A DNA stretch of 45,532 nucleotides, taken from a bacterium (GTDB taxonomy: Bacteria; 4484-113; JAFGCY01). How positions within the stretch are numbered: position 1 is the stretch's first letter; the number at the start of each line of letters is the position of its first letter. The stretch is from assembly GCA_020849855.1 (NCBI GenBank), contig JADZFO010000018.1, forward strand, positions 1-45,532, in the 5' to 3' direction. The translations under genes were made by a program, and so were the position numbers. A model generated the notes under the pieces. That model saw only the letters and a list, made by a program, of their open reading frames with translations, had not been told where the DNA came from and searched no databases. Positions 1 through 7,394 of the stretch are shown piece after piece.

Positions 1-99
1 CTGATGGGTCCGCTGGGATTCATCCCACCGCGAGAGTATGAGGAGGACTGGTATCGTAACCAGCTACACTGTCCTTCTGGCAGCGTAACCACAGACTAA
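1..99 (+). CDS. IS3-family transposase, C-terminal fragment (5' truncated by window edge)
   Basis: Frame 1 is open from the first base and stops with TAA at 97-99, encoding 32 residues with the pattern LGFIPPREYEEDWYR. This matches the end of IS3-family OrfB integrases, whose last segment typically reads LGY.SP.E.E...Y. The stop is followed immediately by a likely terminal inverted repeat (101-126), the usual arrangement at the right end of such elements. The catalytic DDE region lies outside the window. Family assignment rests on a short stretch, so IS3 versus a close relative is an inference. Confidence 0.6.
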   Translation: MMGPLGFIPPREYEEDWYRNQLHCPSGSVTTD

Positions 100-100
100 T

Positions 101-126
101 GCCTCCAGGAAACCCGGGATGGTTCA
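101..126 (+). repeat. Putative right terminal inverted repeat of the IS3-type element
   Basis: The segment starts GCCTCCAGGAAACCCGGG and ends GGTTCA. On the reverse strand it begins TGAACC and contains CCCGGGTTTCCTGGAGGC, which resembles the TGAACC-CCCGGGTTT ends common in IS3-family elements. It begins two bases after the transposase stop. The matching left end is not in the window. Confidence 0.55.
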
Positions 127-228
127 ATGTGATCAGGGAGGAGCAGTGGCGGGACAGGTGATCAACGCACTGCTGCATCGGAGGCTCGGAGCGCAGGCGG
201 CTGCACAGCAGGGCCTGCTTTCTTTTAG

Positions 229-813
229 TTACTGGTTCCTGCTTCCAGAGCCCAGCAAACCTTCAGCCAGCAGGGCCTGCCGGTCCAGGAGCTGCTTTTG
301 CGTCTGGCACTTGTTCATCAGTCGTGCCAGCTTCACGTGGCAGGATATGGCGCTTTTTTTGCCGGCGGCAGCCTGGCCCCGGGCATACTCAAGCAGAGCC
401 GCCTTGGCGCCTTCTTCGATCTCAGGCGGCGGCAGCAGGCTTGTCTTCGACTGCTGGCCAAGGCAGGCCGCACCGACGTGTTCGAGCAGACCGGCACCGT
501 TGCCATACTTGTCGAAGTGCCCGGCCCATGGGTCGGCAAAGGGCGACTGCGGGCCGGCCCCCAGCAGCTGTTCAGCGCCCTGCTGCGGCGGATGGCCGAG
601 GTACTTTTCATAGGCCAGCCTGAAGCTGCCGGGCCGCCGCAGAGTGCGCCATTTCAGGCCGTAGACATAGCTGCGACAGATGCTCTCTCCGGAGCCCAGG
701 TCATAGCTGTAGGCATTGTTGGGCCGGCCCCACTTAAGGACGAGGACCAGCCCAAGGGCCAGCAGACCACCCAGAATTGCGATACCAAGCAGGACCAGCC
801 CGTGCCGCTTCAT
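229..813 (-). CDS. Hypothetical single-pass membrane protein
   Basis: A 194-residue product. The N-terminus has two basic residues and then a strongly hydrophobic helix at about residues 6-27, reading as an uncleaved signal anchor with the rest outside the cytoplasm. The remainder contains three Cys residues and a Gln/Ala/Gly-rich C-terminal half. I do not recognise the family. The ATG at 813 is preceded by a TAGATT hexamer six bases upstream, the leaderless pattern seen at many genes here. It is convergent with the IS fragment, and 63 bases separate its start from the uvrC stop. Opposite-strand frames through the same DNA are shadows. Confidence 0.6.
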   Translation of the reverse strand: MKRHGLVLLGIAILGGLLALGLVLVLKWGRPNNAYSYDLGSGESICRSYVYGLKWRTLRRPGSFRLAYEKYLGHPPQQGAEQLLGAGPQSPFADPWAGHFDKYGNGAGLLEHVGAACLGQQSKTSLLPPPEIEEGAKAALLEYARGQAAAGKKSAISCHVKLARLMNKCQTQKQLLDRQALLAEGLLGSGSRNQ

Positions 814-819
814 GAACAG

Positions 820-825
820 AATCTA
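820..825 (-). promoter_or_regulatory. -10 element, leaderless start of the 229-813 gene
   Basis: TAGATT on the minus strand with six bases between it and the ATG at 813. No Shine-Dalgarno sequence is visible. Confidence 0.4.
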
Positions 826-876
826 GCACCGCGCAGCTAATGGCACAACTGCTGGCCGCAAGCTCCAGACAGCCAG

Positions 877-3477
877 CTATTCCTTCGTGAACTCGTTATG
901 CCTCTTGATCCTTCTGATCTTCATCTCGCGGCGCGTCTCGGCCTTGATCTCCTCAAGCTGCTCGTCGCGGTCGAGGTACTTGCGCAGCGCGCCGGCCAGC
1001 TTGGGGCCGACTCCCGGCGCCGCCGCCAGCTCTTCCTCGCTGGCCTCGCGCAGGCGCTTGACCGAGCCGAAGTGCTTGATCAGCGCCTGCTGGCGCACCT
1101 GGCCTACGCCGGGGATGGTGTCCAGCACCGAGAGCTTCATCGCCTTCTCGCGCAGCAGGGCATGCTGGGCATTGCCATAGCGGTGCGCCTCATCGCGCAG
1201 GCCGACCAGCAGGCGCAGGCCCGGGTCGGTGCGCGGCAGGCGCAGCTCCTGCACCGGCCCCCAGCCCGTAGGGGCGGGTCTTGACCCGCCTTCTTCCAGC
1301 GGCACGGGCGTTTCCGCCCGTGGCTCGACTTGATCTTGTAGGGGCGTGGGCTTGTCCCCGCCCTCTTCATACCGCGGCGGCTGGCCGGGGACAAGCCCCG
1401 GCCCTACAAAGCCGGGCGGGTCAAGACCCGCCCCTACTGATCCGGTCGGATCAAGCTCCAGCCGTGCCATCCCGAACTGGCCGGGGTAGTGGTAAACCAG
1501 CTCTTCCTGCTTGGCCAGGGAGCACAGCTTGATCCGCGCCAGGCGCTCGCGCTGCTCAGGGCTGAAGCGCGGGTCGGCCTGCATCGTCTCCAGCACCTCG
1601 CGGCCGCTGGAGAGCTGGCCCTTGCCGCCGTCGAGCATGATCACATCAACTTCCGTGTCCCACTTGCTGTCGCTGAGCAGGCGGGTCAGGCGCCGGCTGA
1701 GGGTCTCGCGCAGCATGGCGAAGTCGTCCGGCGTGTCCTTCAGGCGGATGTTGAAGAGGCGGTACTCACGCGGCGCCTTGCGCCCGCCGATGTTGACCAC
1801 CATCGCGCCCGTGGCCTGCTTGCCCTGCAGGTTGGCGATGTCATAGCCCTCCACCCGCCGCGGCGCCTCGGCCAGGCCCAGGTGCTCGGCCAGGGCCTGC
1901 TGGCCCGGGCTGACCACAAAGTCGTCGCGCACGCCCAGCAGCTCGGTGTGCAGGCGCTCGGCGGCATTGCTGCTGGCCACCTGCAGCAGCTCATAGTGCT
2001 GGCCGGACTTTGGTATCTCAAAGACTACCTGCGCCACCGGTACGGGCTTCTTCACTTTCGTCTTCTTCCTGACTGCTGGCGCATCGGCGGGCTCCGTCTC
2101 AGGCTGGTCAGATGTCGAAGGTCGGAGGTCTGAGTCGGCAGAAGTCAAGCCCTCGGCATCGTCCAAACCGTCTCCGAGCACCGACTTCCGACTTTCGACA
2201 GCTTCGCCTTCGCCTTCGACCTTCGACTTGCGACTATCGACCGGCTTTGCCTTCAGAACCTCGTCCGTCGCCCGCGTCCCGACAGCTTCGATATCAGCGT
2301 CGCTGGCCGCCTTGATCTGCCCCAGCCAGCTCGCCAGCAGGGCCGCGTCCGGCGGTTCGTAAGGCAGCACGATGCGCGGCGGGATGTTCAGCGGGTTGGC
2401 ATAGTGCAGCTTGATGAAGCCGGCCAATACATCGTCGATCTGCTCAGCTTCGGTCGGGATCAGCGCCGCGACCAGGTCATCGTTCTCCACTTCTGACGTG
2501 TCGCTGGTCGCTGGTCGATGGTCGAATTCACCCGGCACCTGCGCGTTGCCCGAATCATCGAATTCCACTTTCGACTTTCGACCTTCGACTGCTGAATCGC
2601 TCAGGCGATGGTTCAGGATGTACTTATGGTCGCCGACCAGGCGGCCGTCGCGCACCGGCATGATCAGCACGCAGGCCTTGTCCTTGCTGCGCGCCACGCC
2701 GACGATATCCATATTCTCGTGGGGCGCGCCGATCATCCGCGTGCGGGCGAAGGAGTTCTCCACCGCGCCTATCAGGTCGCGGTAGCGCGCCGCGGATTCA
2801 TAGTCGCGCTTCTCGGCCCGCTCCGCCATCCGCCGCTTCAGCTCGGCCAGCACCCGGCCATAGTGGCCGTTGAAGAACTCGATGGCATAGCGGACGGTCT
2901 TGCGGTACTCCTCGCGCTTGATGTAGTCCACGCAGGGGCCGGAGCAGAGCTTGAGGTGGTAGTCCAGGCAGGGCTTCTGCATGAACTTCGCACCGTCGAG
3001 CTCCAGCTTGCAGGTGCGCAGCTGGAACAGGCCGGCGATGAACTTCACGGCCGCGCGCACGGCCATGACATTCGTCATCGGCCCCCAGTACTTGGCTTTG
3101 TCGGCAAGGTAGCGCCGCGTGATCATCACCCGCGGGTAAGGCTCGCCAGTGGTGATCTTGATGTAGGGGTAGCTCTTGTCGTCTTTCAGGCTGGTGTTGT
3201 AGAAGGGCTTGAACTGCCGGATCAGCGAGGACTCCAGGATCAGGGCGTCCATCTCCGAGGGCACGATGATCCAGTCCAGGTCCTCGATGCGCGTCACCAG
3301 CTGGGCGATGCGCGGATCGTTCTCCGCGCCGCTCTGGAAATATGTGCTGACGCGGTTCTTCAGGTTCAGGGCCTTGCCGATGTACAGGATCTTCCCCCGG
3401 CGGTCCTTCATCTGGTACACGCCGGGCGCATCGGGCAGCTCGCGCAGCTTGTCGGCAACTATCTGTGTCAGGATCAA
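877..3477 (-). CDS. uvrC: UvrABC system protein C (excinuclease subunit)
   Basis: UvrC makes the dual incisions flanking DNA lesions after damage recognition by UvrA/UvrB in the cytoplasm. The product is 866 residues, against about 600-650 for most UvrC. Visible parts: GIY-YIG nuclease (GVY at 19-21, YIG at 32-34), UVR motif near residue 260, RNase H-like nuclease (YDIANLQG near 543, IMLDGGKGQ near 614) and a C-terminal helix-hairpin-helix pair (IPGVG and APGVG). The extra length comes from three in-frame insertions made of repeat DNA: residues about 295-326, 412-457 and 681-737. I chose the TTG at 3477 because TATTAT lies eight bases upstream and the GIY domain begins at once; the longer open frame to 3660 would add a tail without similarity and would overlap the divergent gene. 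All core motifs look intact, so it is probably functional. Confidence 0.93.
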   Translation of the reverse strand: MILTQIVADKLRELPDAPGVYQMKDRRGKILYIGKALNLKNRVSTYFQSGAENDPRIAQLVTRIEDLDWIIVPSEMDALILESSLIRQFKPFYNTSLKDDKSYPYIKITTGEPYPRVMITRRYLADKAKYWGPMTNVMAVRAAVKFIAGLFQLRTCKLELDGAKFMQKPCLDYHLKLCSGPCVDYIKREEYRKTVRYAIEFFNGHYGRVLAELKRRMAERAEKRDYESAARYRDLIGAVENSFARTRMIGAPHENMDIVGVARSKDKACVLIMPVRDGRLVGDHKYILNHRLSDSAVEGRKSKVEFDDSGNAQVPGEFDHRPATSDTSEVENDDLVAALIPTEAEQIDDVLAGFIKLHYANPLNIPPRIVLPYEPPDAALLASWLGQIKAASDADIEAVGTRATDEVLKAKPVDSRKSKVEGEGEAVESRKSVLGDGLDDAEGLTSADSDLRPSTSDQPETEPADAPAVRKKTKVKKPVPVAQVVFEIPKSGQHYELLQVASSNAAERLHTELLGVRDDFVVSPGQQALAEHLGLAEAPRRVEGYDIANLQGKQATGAMVVNIGGRKAPREYRLFNIRLKDTPDDFAMLRETLSRRLTRLLSDSKWDTEVDVIMLDGGKGQLSSGREVLETMQADPRFSPEQRERLARIKLCSLAKQEELVYHYPGQFGMARLELDPTGSVGAGLDPPGFVGPGLVPGQPPRYEEGGDKPTPLQDQVEPRAETPVPLEEGGSRPAPTGWGPVQELRLPRTDPGLRLLVGLRDEAHRYGNAQHALLREKAMKLSVLDTIPGVGQVRQQALIKHFGSVKRLREASEEELAAAPGVGPKLAGALRKYLDRDEQLEEIKAETRREMKIRRIKRHNEFTKE
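1268..1437. repeat. Cluster of four GTAGGGGC-type palindromes inside uvrC
   Basis: Two forward copies (1268-1290, 1338-1363) are followed by two inverted copies (1383-1408, 1414-1437). Each has an end of the GTAGGGGC type and a self-complementary core such as GCGGGTCTTGACCCGC. A further palindrome with arms CACGGGCG/CGCCCGTG lies at 1303-1322. All are read through in frame by uvrC, giving Gly/Pro-rich peptide (VGAGLDPP, VGPGLVPG, GGSRPAPTG). The same family recurs in pheT and in intergenic DNA at 40407 and 44572-45402. Confidence 0.85.
2107..2243. repeat. Inverted pair of GTCGAAG-type heptamer arrays inside uvrC
   Basis: Left array 2107-2141 consists of plus-strand heptamers such as GTCGAAG and GTCGGAG. 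Right array 2181-2243 consists of the reverse complement type (CGACTTT, CGACCTT, CGACTTG). About 40 bases lie between. The pair is in frame with uvrC and encodes a Ser/Asp/Glu-rich linker (residues about 412-457). Confidence 0.75.
2500..2593. repeat. Second inverted pair of GTCGAAG-type heptamer arrays inside uvrC
   Basis: Left array 2500-2527 is four plus-strand heptamers (GTCGCTG twice, GTCGATG, GTCGAAT). Right array 2566-2593 is the inverted type (CACTTTC, GACTTTC, GACCTTC, GACTGCT). The 38-base spacer and both arrays are translated within uvrC (residues about 295-326). Confidence 0.75.
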
Positions 3478-3485
3478 GGCTTGCG

Positions 3486-3491
3486 ATAATA
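3486..3491 (-). promoter_or_regulatory. -10 element of uvrC
   Basis: TATTAT on the minus strand, eight bases before the TTG start. No convincing -35 was seen at 16-18 bases. Confidence 0.45.
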
Positions 3492-3560
3492 CCCGCGGGC
3501 AGCGCTGTTCTGCTTGCAGCGCCTGTCGTGGCGCCCCTGTCTCATCCGCCGGGCCTGCGC

Positions 3561-3566
3561 GATAAT
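3561..3566 (+). promoter_or_regulatory. -10 element of the MBOAT gene
   Basis: GATAAT, eight bases before the TTG start at 3575; TGTCTC lies 17 bases further upstream as a weak -35. Faces away from the uvrC promoter 70 bases off. Confidence 0.45.
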
Positions 3567-3574
3567 AGTGCGCC

Positions 3575-5005
3575 TTGGTCTTCCCGACCCTCCAATTCGC
3601 CTTTTTCATCACCCTGCTGCTGGCGCTGCTCTTAGTCTTCCGGCGCAGCGGCACGCGCAAGCTGATCCTGCTTGTCGCGTCCTGGGCCTTCTATATGGCC
3701 TGGAACCCGGCCTATATCTGGGTCATCCTGGGCCTCTGCTTCGTGGATTACTGGGTCGGCATCTACCTTGAGCGCATCCAGGAGCAGCGCAAGCGCTATA
3801 TCCTGCTGGCGCTCTCGGTGGTGGCCAACCTGGGCATGCTGGCCTACTTCAAGTACACCGGCTTCCTCTCTGACAGCCTGCTGTGGGTCTTCCGCGAGGC
3901 CGGGCTGAACCTGAACTGGGAGCTCTGGGAAATCACCCTGCCCATCGGCATCTCCTTCCACACCTTCCAGTCCATCTCCTACACCATTGATGTCTACCGC
4001 CGGCAGCTGAAACCGACGCACAACTGGCTGGACTTCCTGCTCTTTGTCGCCTTCTTCCCCCAGCTCGTCGCCGGCCCCATCGTGCGCGCCATCGACTTCC
4101 TGCCCCAGATGCAGCGCGGCGTGCAGCTGCGCTACAGCCCCGAGGCGATCCTGCTTATCGGCTCCGGCATGGTCAAGAAGGTGGTGGTGGCAGACAACCT
4201 GGCGCCCTATGTGGACATCGTCATGTCCGCGCCCGGCGAGCACACCAGCCTGGCGGTGATGCTGGCCACCATCTGTTTCAGCACCCAGATCTACTGCGAC
4301 TTCAGCGGCTACAGCGAGATTGCCATCGGCCTGGCGGCGCTGCTGGGCTACTGGTTCCCGCAGAACTTCAACCAGCCCTACTTCGCCCTCAACCCCAGCG
4401 ACTTCTGGCGGCGCTGGCATATCAGCCTCTCCACCTGGCTGCGCGACTATCTCTATATCTCGCTGGGCGGCAACCGCGGCGGCGTGGTGGCGACCTACCG
4501 CAACCTGGCCCTGACCATGCTGCTGGGCGGCCTGTGGCATGGCGCAAGCTGGAACTTCATCCTCTGGGGCGCCTGGCACGGTGCGCTGCTGATCGGCCAC
4601 CGCCTGCTGGGCGGGGCCATCGCCGCTGTGCCGGCGCTGCGCGGCTTCGCCAAAGGGCGCATCGGTGTGTTTATCTCCTGGTTTGTCTTCCAGTACTGCG
4701 TGCTGATCTCCTGGATCATGTTCCGCCTGACCCACAGCGGCGATCTGATGGAGGGCCTGCGCAAGTTCATCATCTTTGACGGCCAGCTGCGCCTGAACAC
4801 GCCATCCGGCATCCAGCTTAGTTTCCTGCTTATGATCCTGCTGGGCTTCTGGGCCGTGCACACACTGGAGCACTTCGTGAAGTTCAAGCCGCGGGTGGCC
4901 CGGGCGCACCCGGCCTTCCTGTGGGGTTTTGTCGCGCTGTGCACAGCGCTGCTGCTGGTGCTGTGGCCCAGCGAGACGCCGCCCTTCATCTACTTCCAGT
5001 TCTAA
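3575..5005 (+). CDS. MBOAT-family O-acyltransferase (AlgI-like)
   Basis: A 476-residue polytopic membrane protein of the membrane-bound O-acyltransferase family, which moves acetyl groups across the inner membrane onto exported glycans. The N-terminus MVFPTLQFAFF matches the family start (MVF.S..F), supporting the TTG at 3575. Family signatures: FFPQLVAGPIVRA, DFSGYSEIAIGLA, NPSDFWRRWHISLSTW, and the catalytic-site motif LWHGASWNF with His322, the same number as the essential His of Pseudomonas AlgI. A second His follows at 335 (WGAWHG). It is followed 18 bases later by an SGNH-type gene, making a two-gene acetylation unit as in alginate or cellulose acetylation. No polysaccharide synthase is nearby, so the acceptor is unknown. 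It is divergent from uvrC. Confidence 0.9.
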   Translation: MVFPTLQFAFFITLLLALLLVFRRSGTRKLILLVASWAFYMAWNPAYIWVILGLCFVDYWVGIYLERIQEQRKRYILLALSVVANLGMLAYFKYTGFLSDSLLWVFREAGLNLNWELWEITLPIGISFHTFQSISYTIDVYRRQLKPTHNWLDFLLFVAFFPQLVAGPIVRAIDFLPQMQRGVQLRYSPEAILLIGSGMVKKVVVADNLAPYVDIVMSAPGEHTSLAVMLATICFSTQIYCDFSGYSEIAIGLAALLGYWFPQNFNQPYFALNPSDFWRRWHISLSTWLRDYLYISLGGNRGGVVATYRNLALTMLLGGLWHGASWNFILWGAWHGALLIGHRLLGGAIAAVPALRGFAKGRIGVFISWFVFQYCVLISWIMFRLTHSGDLMEGLRKFIIFDGQLRLNTPSGIQLSFLLMILLGFWAVHTLEHFVKFKPRVARAHPAFLWGFVALCTALLLVLWPSETPPFIYFQF

Positions 5006-5023
5006 AGGAGAAGCGCAGACGCC

Positions 5024-6181
5024 ATGGACAAGGCGGGCACAGACGGACGGCAGAGCCTGAGGCTGAAGATCTACACGCCCCACCCCGGGCCGGAGTACAC
5101 CGCGCACAGCGCGGCGCAGTACCCCGATACAGCGGCCGAGAACCGGGTCTTCGCCCTGCTGGGCGGCCTGTGGCTCTTCATCATCGTCCTGCTGGGCCTT
5201 GCCGTGCTCTACCTGGGCTCGCCGGCCAGCCGCAACCTGCACATCGGCAAGCTGGAGCGCATGTACGGCGTGCGTGAGTTCTATGAGCAGCCCCCGGCCG
5301 AGGCCATGGAGAAGCCGCTGTACCTTGGCATCGGGGACAGCGTGACAATCTCCGGTTTCAACGGCTACGCCTTTGATAAGGCCGCAGGCGGCCGCGCCGT
5401 GTCATACAACCTCTCGATCCCCGCCAAGGTCAACCCGGAGTATCTCTTTGACCTGGCCGAGCCGCTGCTGGCCCGGGCCACGGTGATCAGCTTCGTCACC
5501 CCCGCCACCACCTTTGCCAACGACGCCGCCCACCTGGACCAGCGCAAGAGCAACATGTACCGCGTGCTGGGATACAAGGTCGATACGGCCGCCTGGCAGG
5601 CCTATGACCAGCGTCTGCCGGACCAGGACGTGGACTACCTGATGCTGCCGCGCTGGCGGCATGTCCTGGATTCACGCTGGCGCTTCCAGGAAAGCGCCTT
5701 TGAGGGCATTGAGGACCCGGCGGCAGCGCTGGCCGGCAAGGCCCGGCTGGATGGCGGCATCGAAGGCGTGTCCTACAGCGAGGACCTCAAGCATCCCTCA
5801 GTGCCCGGCATCTACACTCCCGAGCGCACAAGGCGCAGCCTGGAGCGGCGCATCCGGGCCAACCCGGGCCTGCTGGACAGCGGCTGGGGGCCTGCTCAGG
5901 AAGCGCTGGCGGCCTTTGACTACCGCGTCCAGGCGCTGGAGGCGGGAGTGCCGCAGGTGGTTCTGGTGATCATCCCCCTGCACCCGCTGATCAGGGAGCG
6001 CATCGGCGAAGAAGGCCTCGCGCATTTCAAGCGCACCGTGCAGGCCTACAGCTCCGAGAAGACCACGGTGCTGGACCTGACCGAGGTTTTTGGCGAGGAA
6101 GGCTTCCGCGATGATGTGCACATCTCGGACGAGGCCAGTATCACCCTGAGCGAGGCGATCGTCCGCGAACTGGGGATCTAG
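5024..6181 (+). CDS. SGNH-hydrolase-like acetyltransferase partner of the MBOAT protein
   Basis: A 385-residue protein with a short cytoplasmic N-terminus, one membrane helix at about 47-66 and a large extracytoplasmic domain. A GDS block (GIGDSV, Ser106) and a C-terminal DDVH block (Asp363-His366) fit the catalytic triad of SGNH/GDSL enzymes, as in AlgX, AlgJ and DltD, which complete O-acetylation begun by MBOAT proteins. AAAGGAG overlaps the stop of the upstream gene and lies about 13 bases before the ATG at 5024, so the pair is likely cotranscribed. Overall similarity to a named subfamily was not resolved; the function is inferred from the motifs plus the MBOAT neighbour. Confidence 0.75.
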   Translation: MDKAGTDGRQSLRLKIYTPHPGPEYTAHSAAQYPDTAAENRVFALLGGLWLFIIVLLGLAVLYLGSPASRNLHIGKLERMYGVREFYEQPPAEAMEKPLYLGIGDSVTISGFNGYAFDKAAGGRAVSYNLSIPAKVNPEYLFDLAEPLLARATVISFVTPATTFANDAAHLDQRKSNMYRVLGYKVDTAAWQAYDQRLPDQDVDYLMLPRWRHVLDSRWRFQESAFEGIEDPAAALAGKARLDGGIEGVSYSEDLKHPSVPGIYTPERTRRSLERRIRANPGLLDSGWGPAQEALAAFDYRVQALEAGVPQVVLVIIPLHPLIRERIGEEGLAHFKRTVQAYSSEKTTVLDLTEVFGEEGFRDDVHISDEASITLSEAIVRELGI

Positions 6182-6222
6182 GCACGCACTCAGCCGGCCT
6201 CAATCAGCCCTTCGCCTTCAGG

Positions 6223-6242
6223 TGGGCGCACTCTGCTCGCCC
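6223..6242. repeat. GGGCGCAC palindrome, degenerate copy
   Basis: GGGCGCACTCTGCTCGCCCA, related to the better copies at 23500-23519 and 24939-24958. It lies in the 93-base gap between the convergent SGNH and TPR genes and could act as a weak bidirectional terminator stem. Confidence 0.5.
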
Positions 6243-6274
6243 ATGCCTCTTCCCTGTTCCCTCTTCGCTCTCCC

Positions 6275-7249
6275 CTAGCTGTTCAGCGCATCACGCTGCT
6301 GGCGGTACTGCTCGGCGGCTGCCATGTCGCCAAGCTGCTCGCTGACCTGCACCAGGTCGTCCAGCAGGGCCACGCGGCGGTCGCGGAACTCCTCCTGGCT
6401 CGCCGGGCTGACCTGCTCAAAGGCGCTCAGGGCCTGGCCCAGCCAGCCGCGGGCGGCCGTCATGTCGCCCTTGCGGAAGGCCGCGATGCCAAGATGGAAG
6501 AGGATCTCGGCCTGGTCCACTTTCGCGCCGTCGATCTCGTCCGCCGGCGCGCCCTGGCCGGCCTCGCCCAGGGCCTTGATCCGCGCCTGGTTGGACTGCT
6601 GCGATTCGCTCAGGGTCGCCAGGGCCTCATCAAAGCGGCCGGTGTTGATCTGCATCGAGCCCAGGTCAAAGAGCGCGCCGGCCAGCTCAAACTCCGGGTC
6701 GTTCTTGCGCAGGCGCTGGGCCCGGTCGCGGTAGGTGGAAAGCGCGGCGTCGTCCTTGCCCTGCTCATGTTGGGCATCGCCGATGACCTTCAGGGGATAG
6801 GTACTCATCTCCTCGCCGAAGTAGCGGAAGCCCAGGTCCGCCGCGCGGGCCATGTACTTTTCGGCGTTGGCCCAGTCGGCGGCGTGGTAGTAGGCCTCGC
6901 CCAGCAGGAAGACGCAGTCCACCAGGTGGTCCATGTCGTCATTGGCCTCAAAGGTCTTCACCAGCGGCAGGGCGCCGTCGATGACATCCTGCTCGCGGCC
7001 CTCTTCCTTGGCCAGGATCTCGGAGAGTTCCTCCAGGCGCGCCACCGCGGAGCTGTCCACCTTGCCCTGGGCCGGCTTGCCATTGGAGCTCTTGTCCACC
7101 TGCGGCTTGCCCTCGTTCTCGCCGCGCGGGCGGATCACAGGGTCGCCATCCCAGTCGTCAGCACCGGCGCTTTCGCCGAGGCTCAGCAGGAGGACAGGCA
7201 TCAGGGCCAGCGACATCAGGGCCACCACCAGATTGCGTGAAGTGAGCAT
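6275..7249 (-). CDS. Exported TPR-repeat protein with DDWDGDPVI mature N-terminus
   Basis: A 324-residue product. Residues 1-30 form a Sec signal peptide ending in AGA, so the mature protein should begin DDWDGDPVI. A polar linker follows, then a helical array with TPR-like units from about residue 70 to the end (for example HAADWANAEKYMARAADLG and LFDLGSMQINTGRFDEALATL). TPR arrays bind partner proteins, here outside the cytoplasm. The same nine-residue mature terminus appears on the unrelated protein at 18234-19211. Start ATG 7249 has TAGAAT nine bases upstream. It is divergent from the dockerin/propeller gene. Confidence 0.8.
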   Translation of the reverse strand: MLTSRNLVVALMSLALMPVLLLSLGESAGADDWDGDPVIRPRGENEGKPQVDKSSNGKPAQGKVDSSAVARLEELSEILAKEEGREQDVIDGALPLVKTFEANDDMDHLVDCVFLLGEAYYHAADWANAEKYMARAADLGFRYFGEEMSTYPLKVIGDAQHEQGKDDAALSTYRDRAQRLRKNDPEFELAGALFDLGSMQINTGRFDEALATLSESQQSNQARIKALGEAGQGAPADEIDGAKVDQAEILFHLGIAAFRKGDMTAARGWLGQALSAFEQVSPASQEEFRDRRVALLDDLVQVSEQLGDMAAAEQYRQQRDALNS

Positions 7250-7258
7250 AAGGCGCAG

Positions 7259-7264
7259 ATTCTA
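7259..7264 (-). promoter_or_regulatory. -10 element of the TPR gene
   Basis: TAGAAT on the minus strand with nine bases to the ATG; leaderless arrangement. Confidence 0.5.
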
Positions 7265-7334
7265 GCGCGCGGCAGGCGCCAGCGAGCCTGTCGCAGCAGC
7301 ATTGCGCGGATTCGCAGGGCCGGCAAAGCGCCGC

Positions 7335-7363
7335 TTGCGGCCGGGCCGGCGCGGCGGTATGCT
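7335..7363 (+). promoter_or_regulatory. Sigma70-type promoter of the dockerin/propeller gene
   Basis: TTGCGG (7335-7340), 17-base spacer, TATGCT (7358-7363). A leader of about 25 bases with GAGGTGAG before the ATG at 7395 makes this a leadered, Shine-Dalgarno type start, in contrast to its divergent neighbour. Confidence 0.55.
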
Positions 7364-7394
7364 TTTGCGGTCACCCAACCGGCTGAGGTGAGAA

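Noticed and set aside
119-840. Plus-strand frames opposite the 229-813 gene
   Set aside because: Arg/Ala/Pro-rich products without signals; the minus-strand frame has a membrane helix and a start-proximal -10 box.
4050-4080. tRNA or rRNA genes anywhere in the window
   Set aside because: No tRNA cloverleaf boxes (GTTCRANNC type) with matching stems and no rRNA-like sequence were seen on either strand by reading; a tRNAscan run would be decisive.
3632-5242. 536-codon minus-strand frame opposite the MBOAT gene
   Set aside because: Low-complexity Gln/Asp/Val-rich product with no domain; the plus-strand frame is a clear MBOAT protein.
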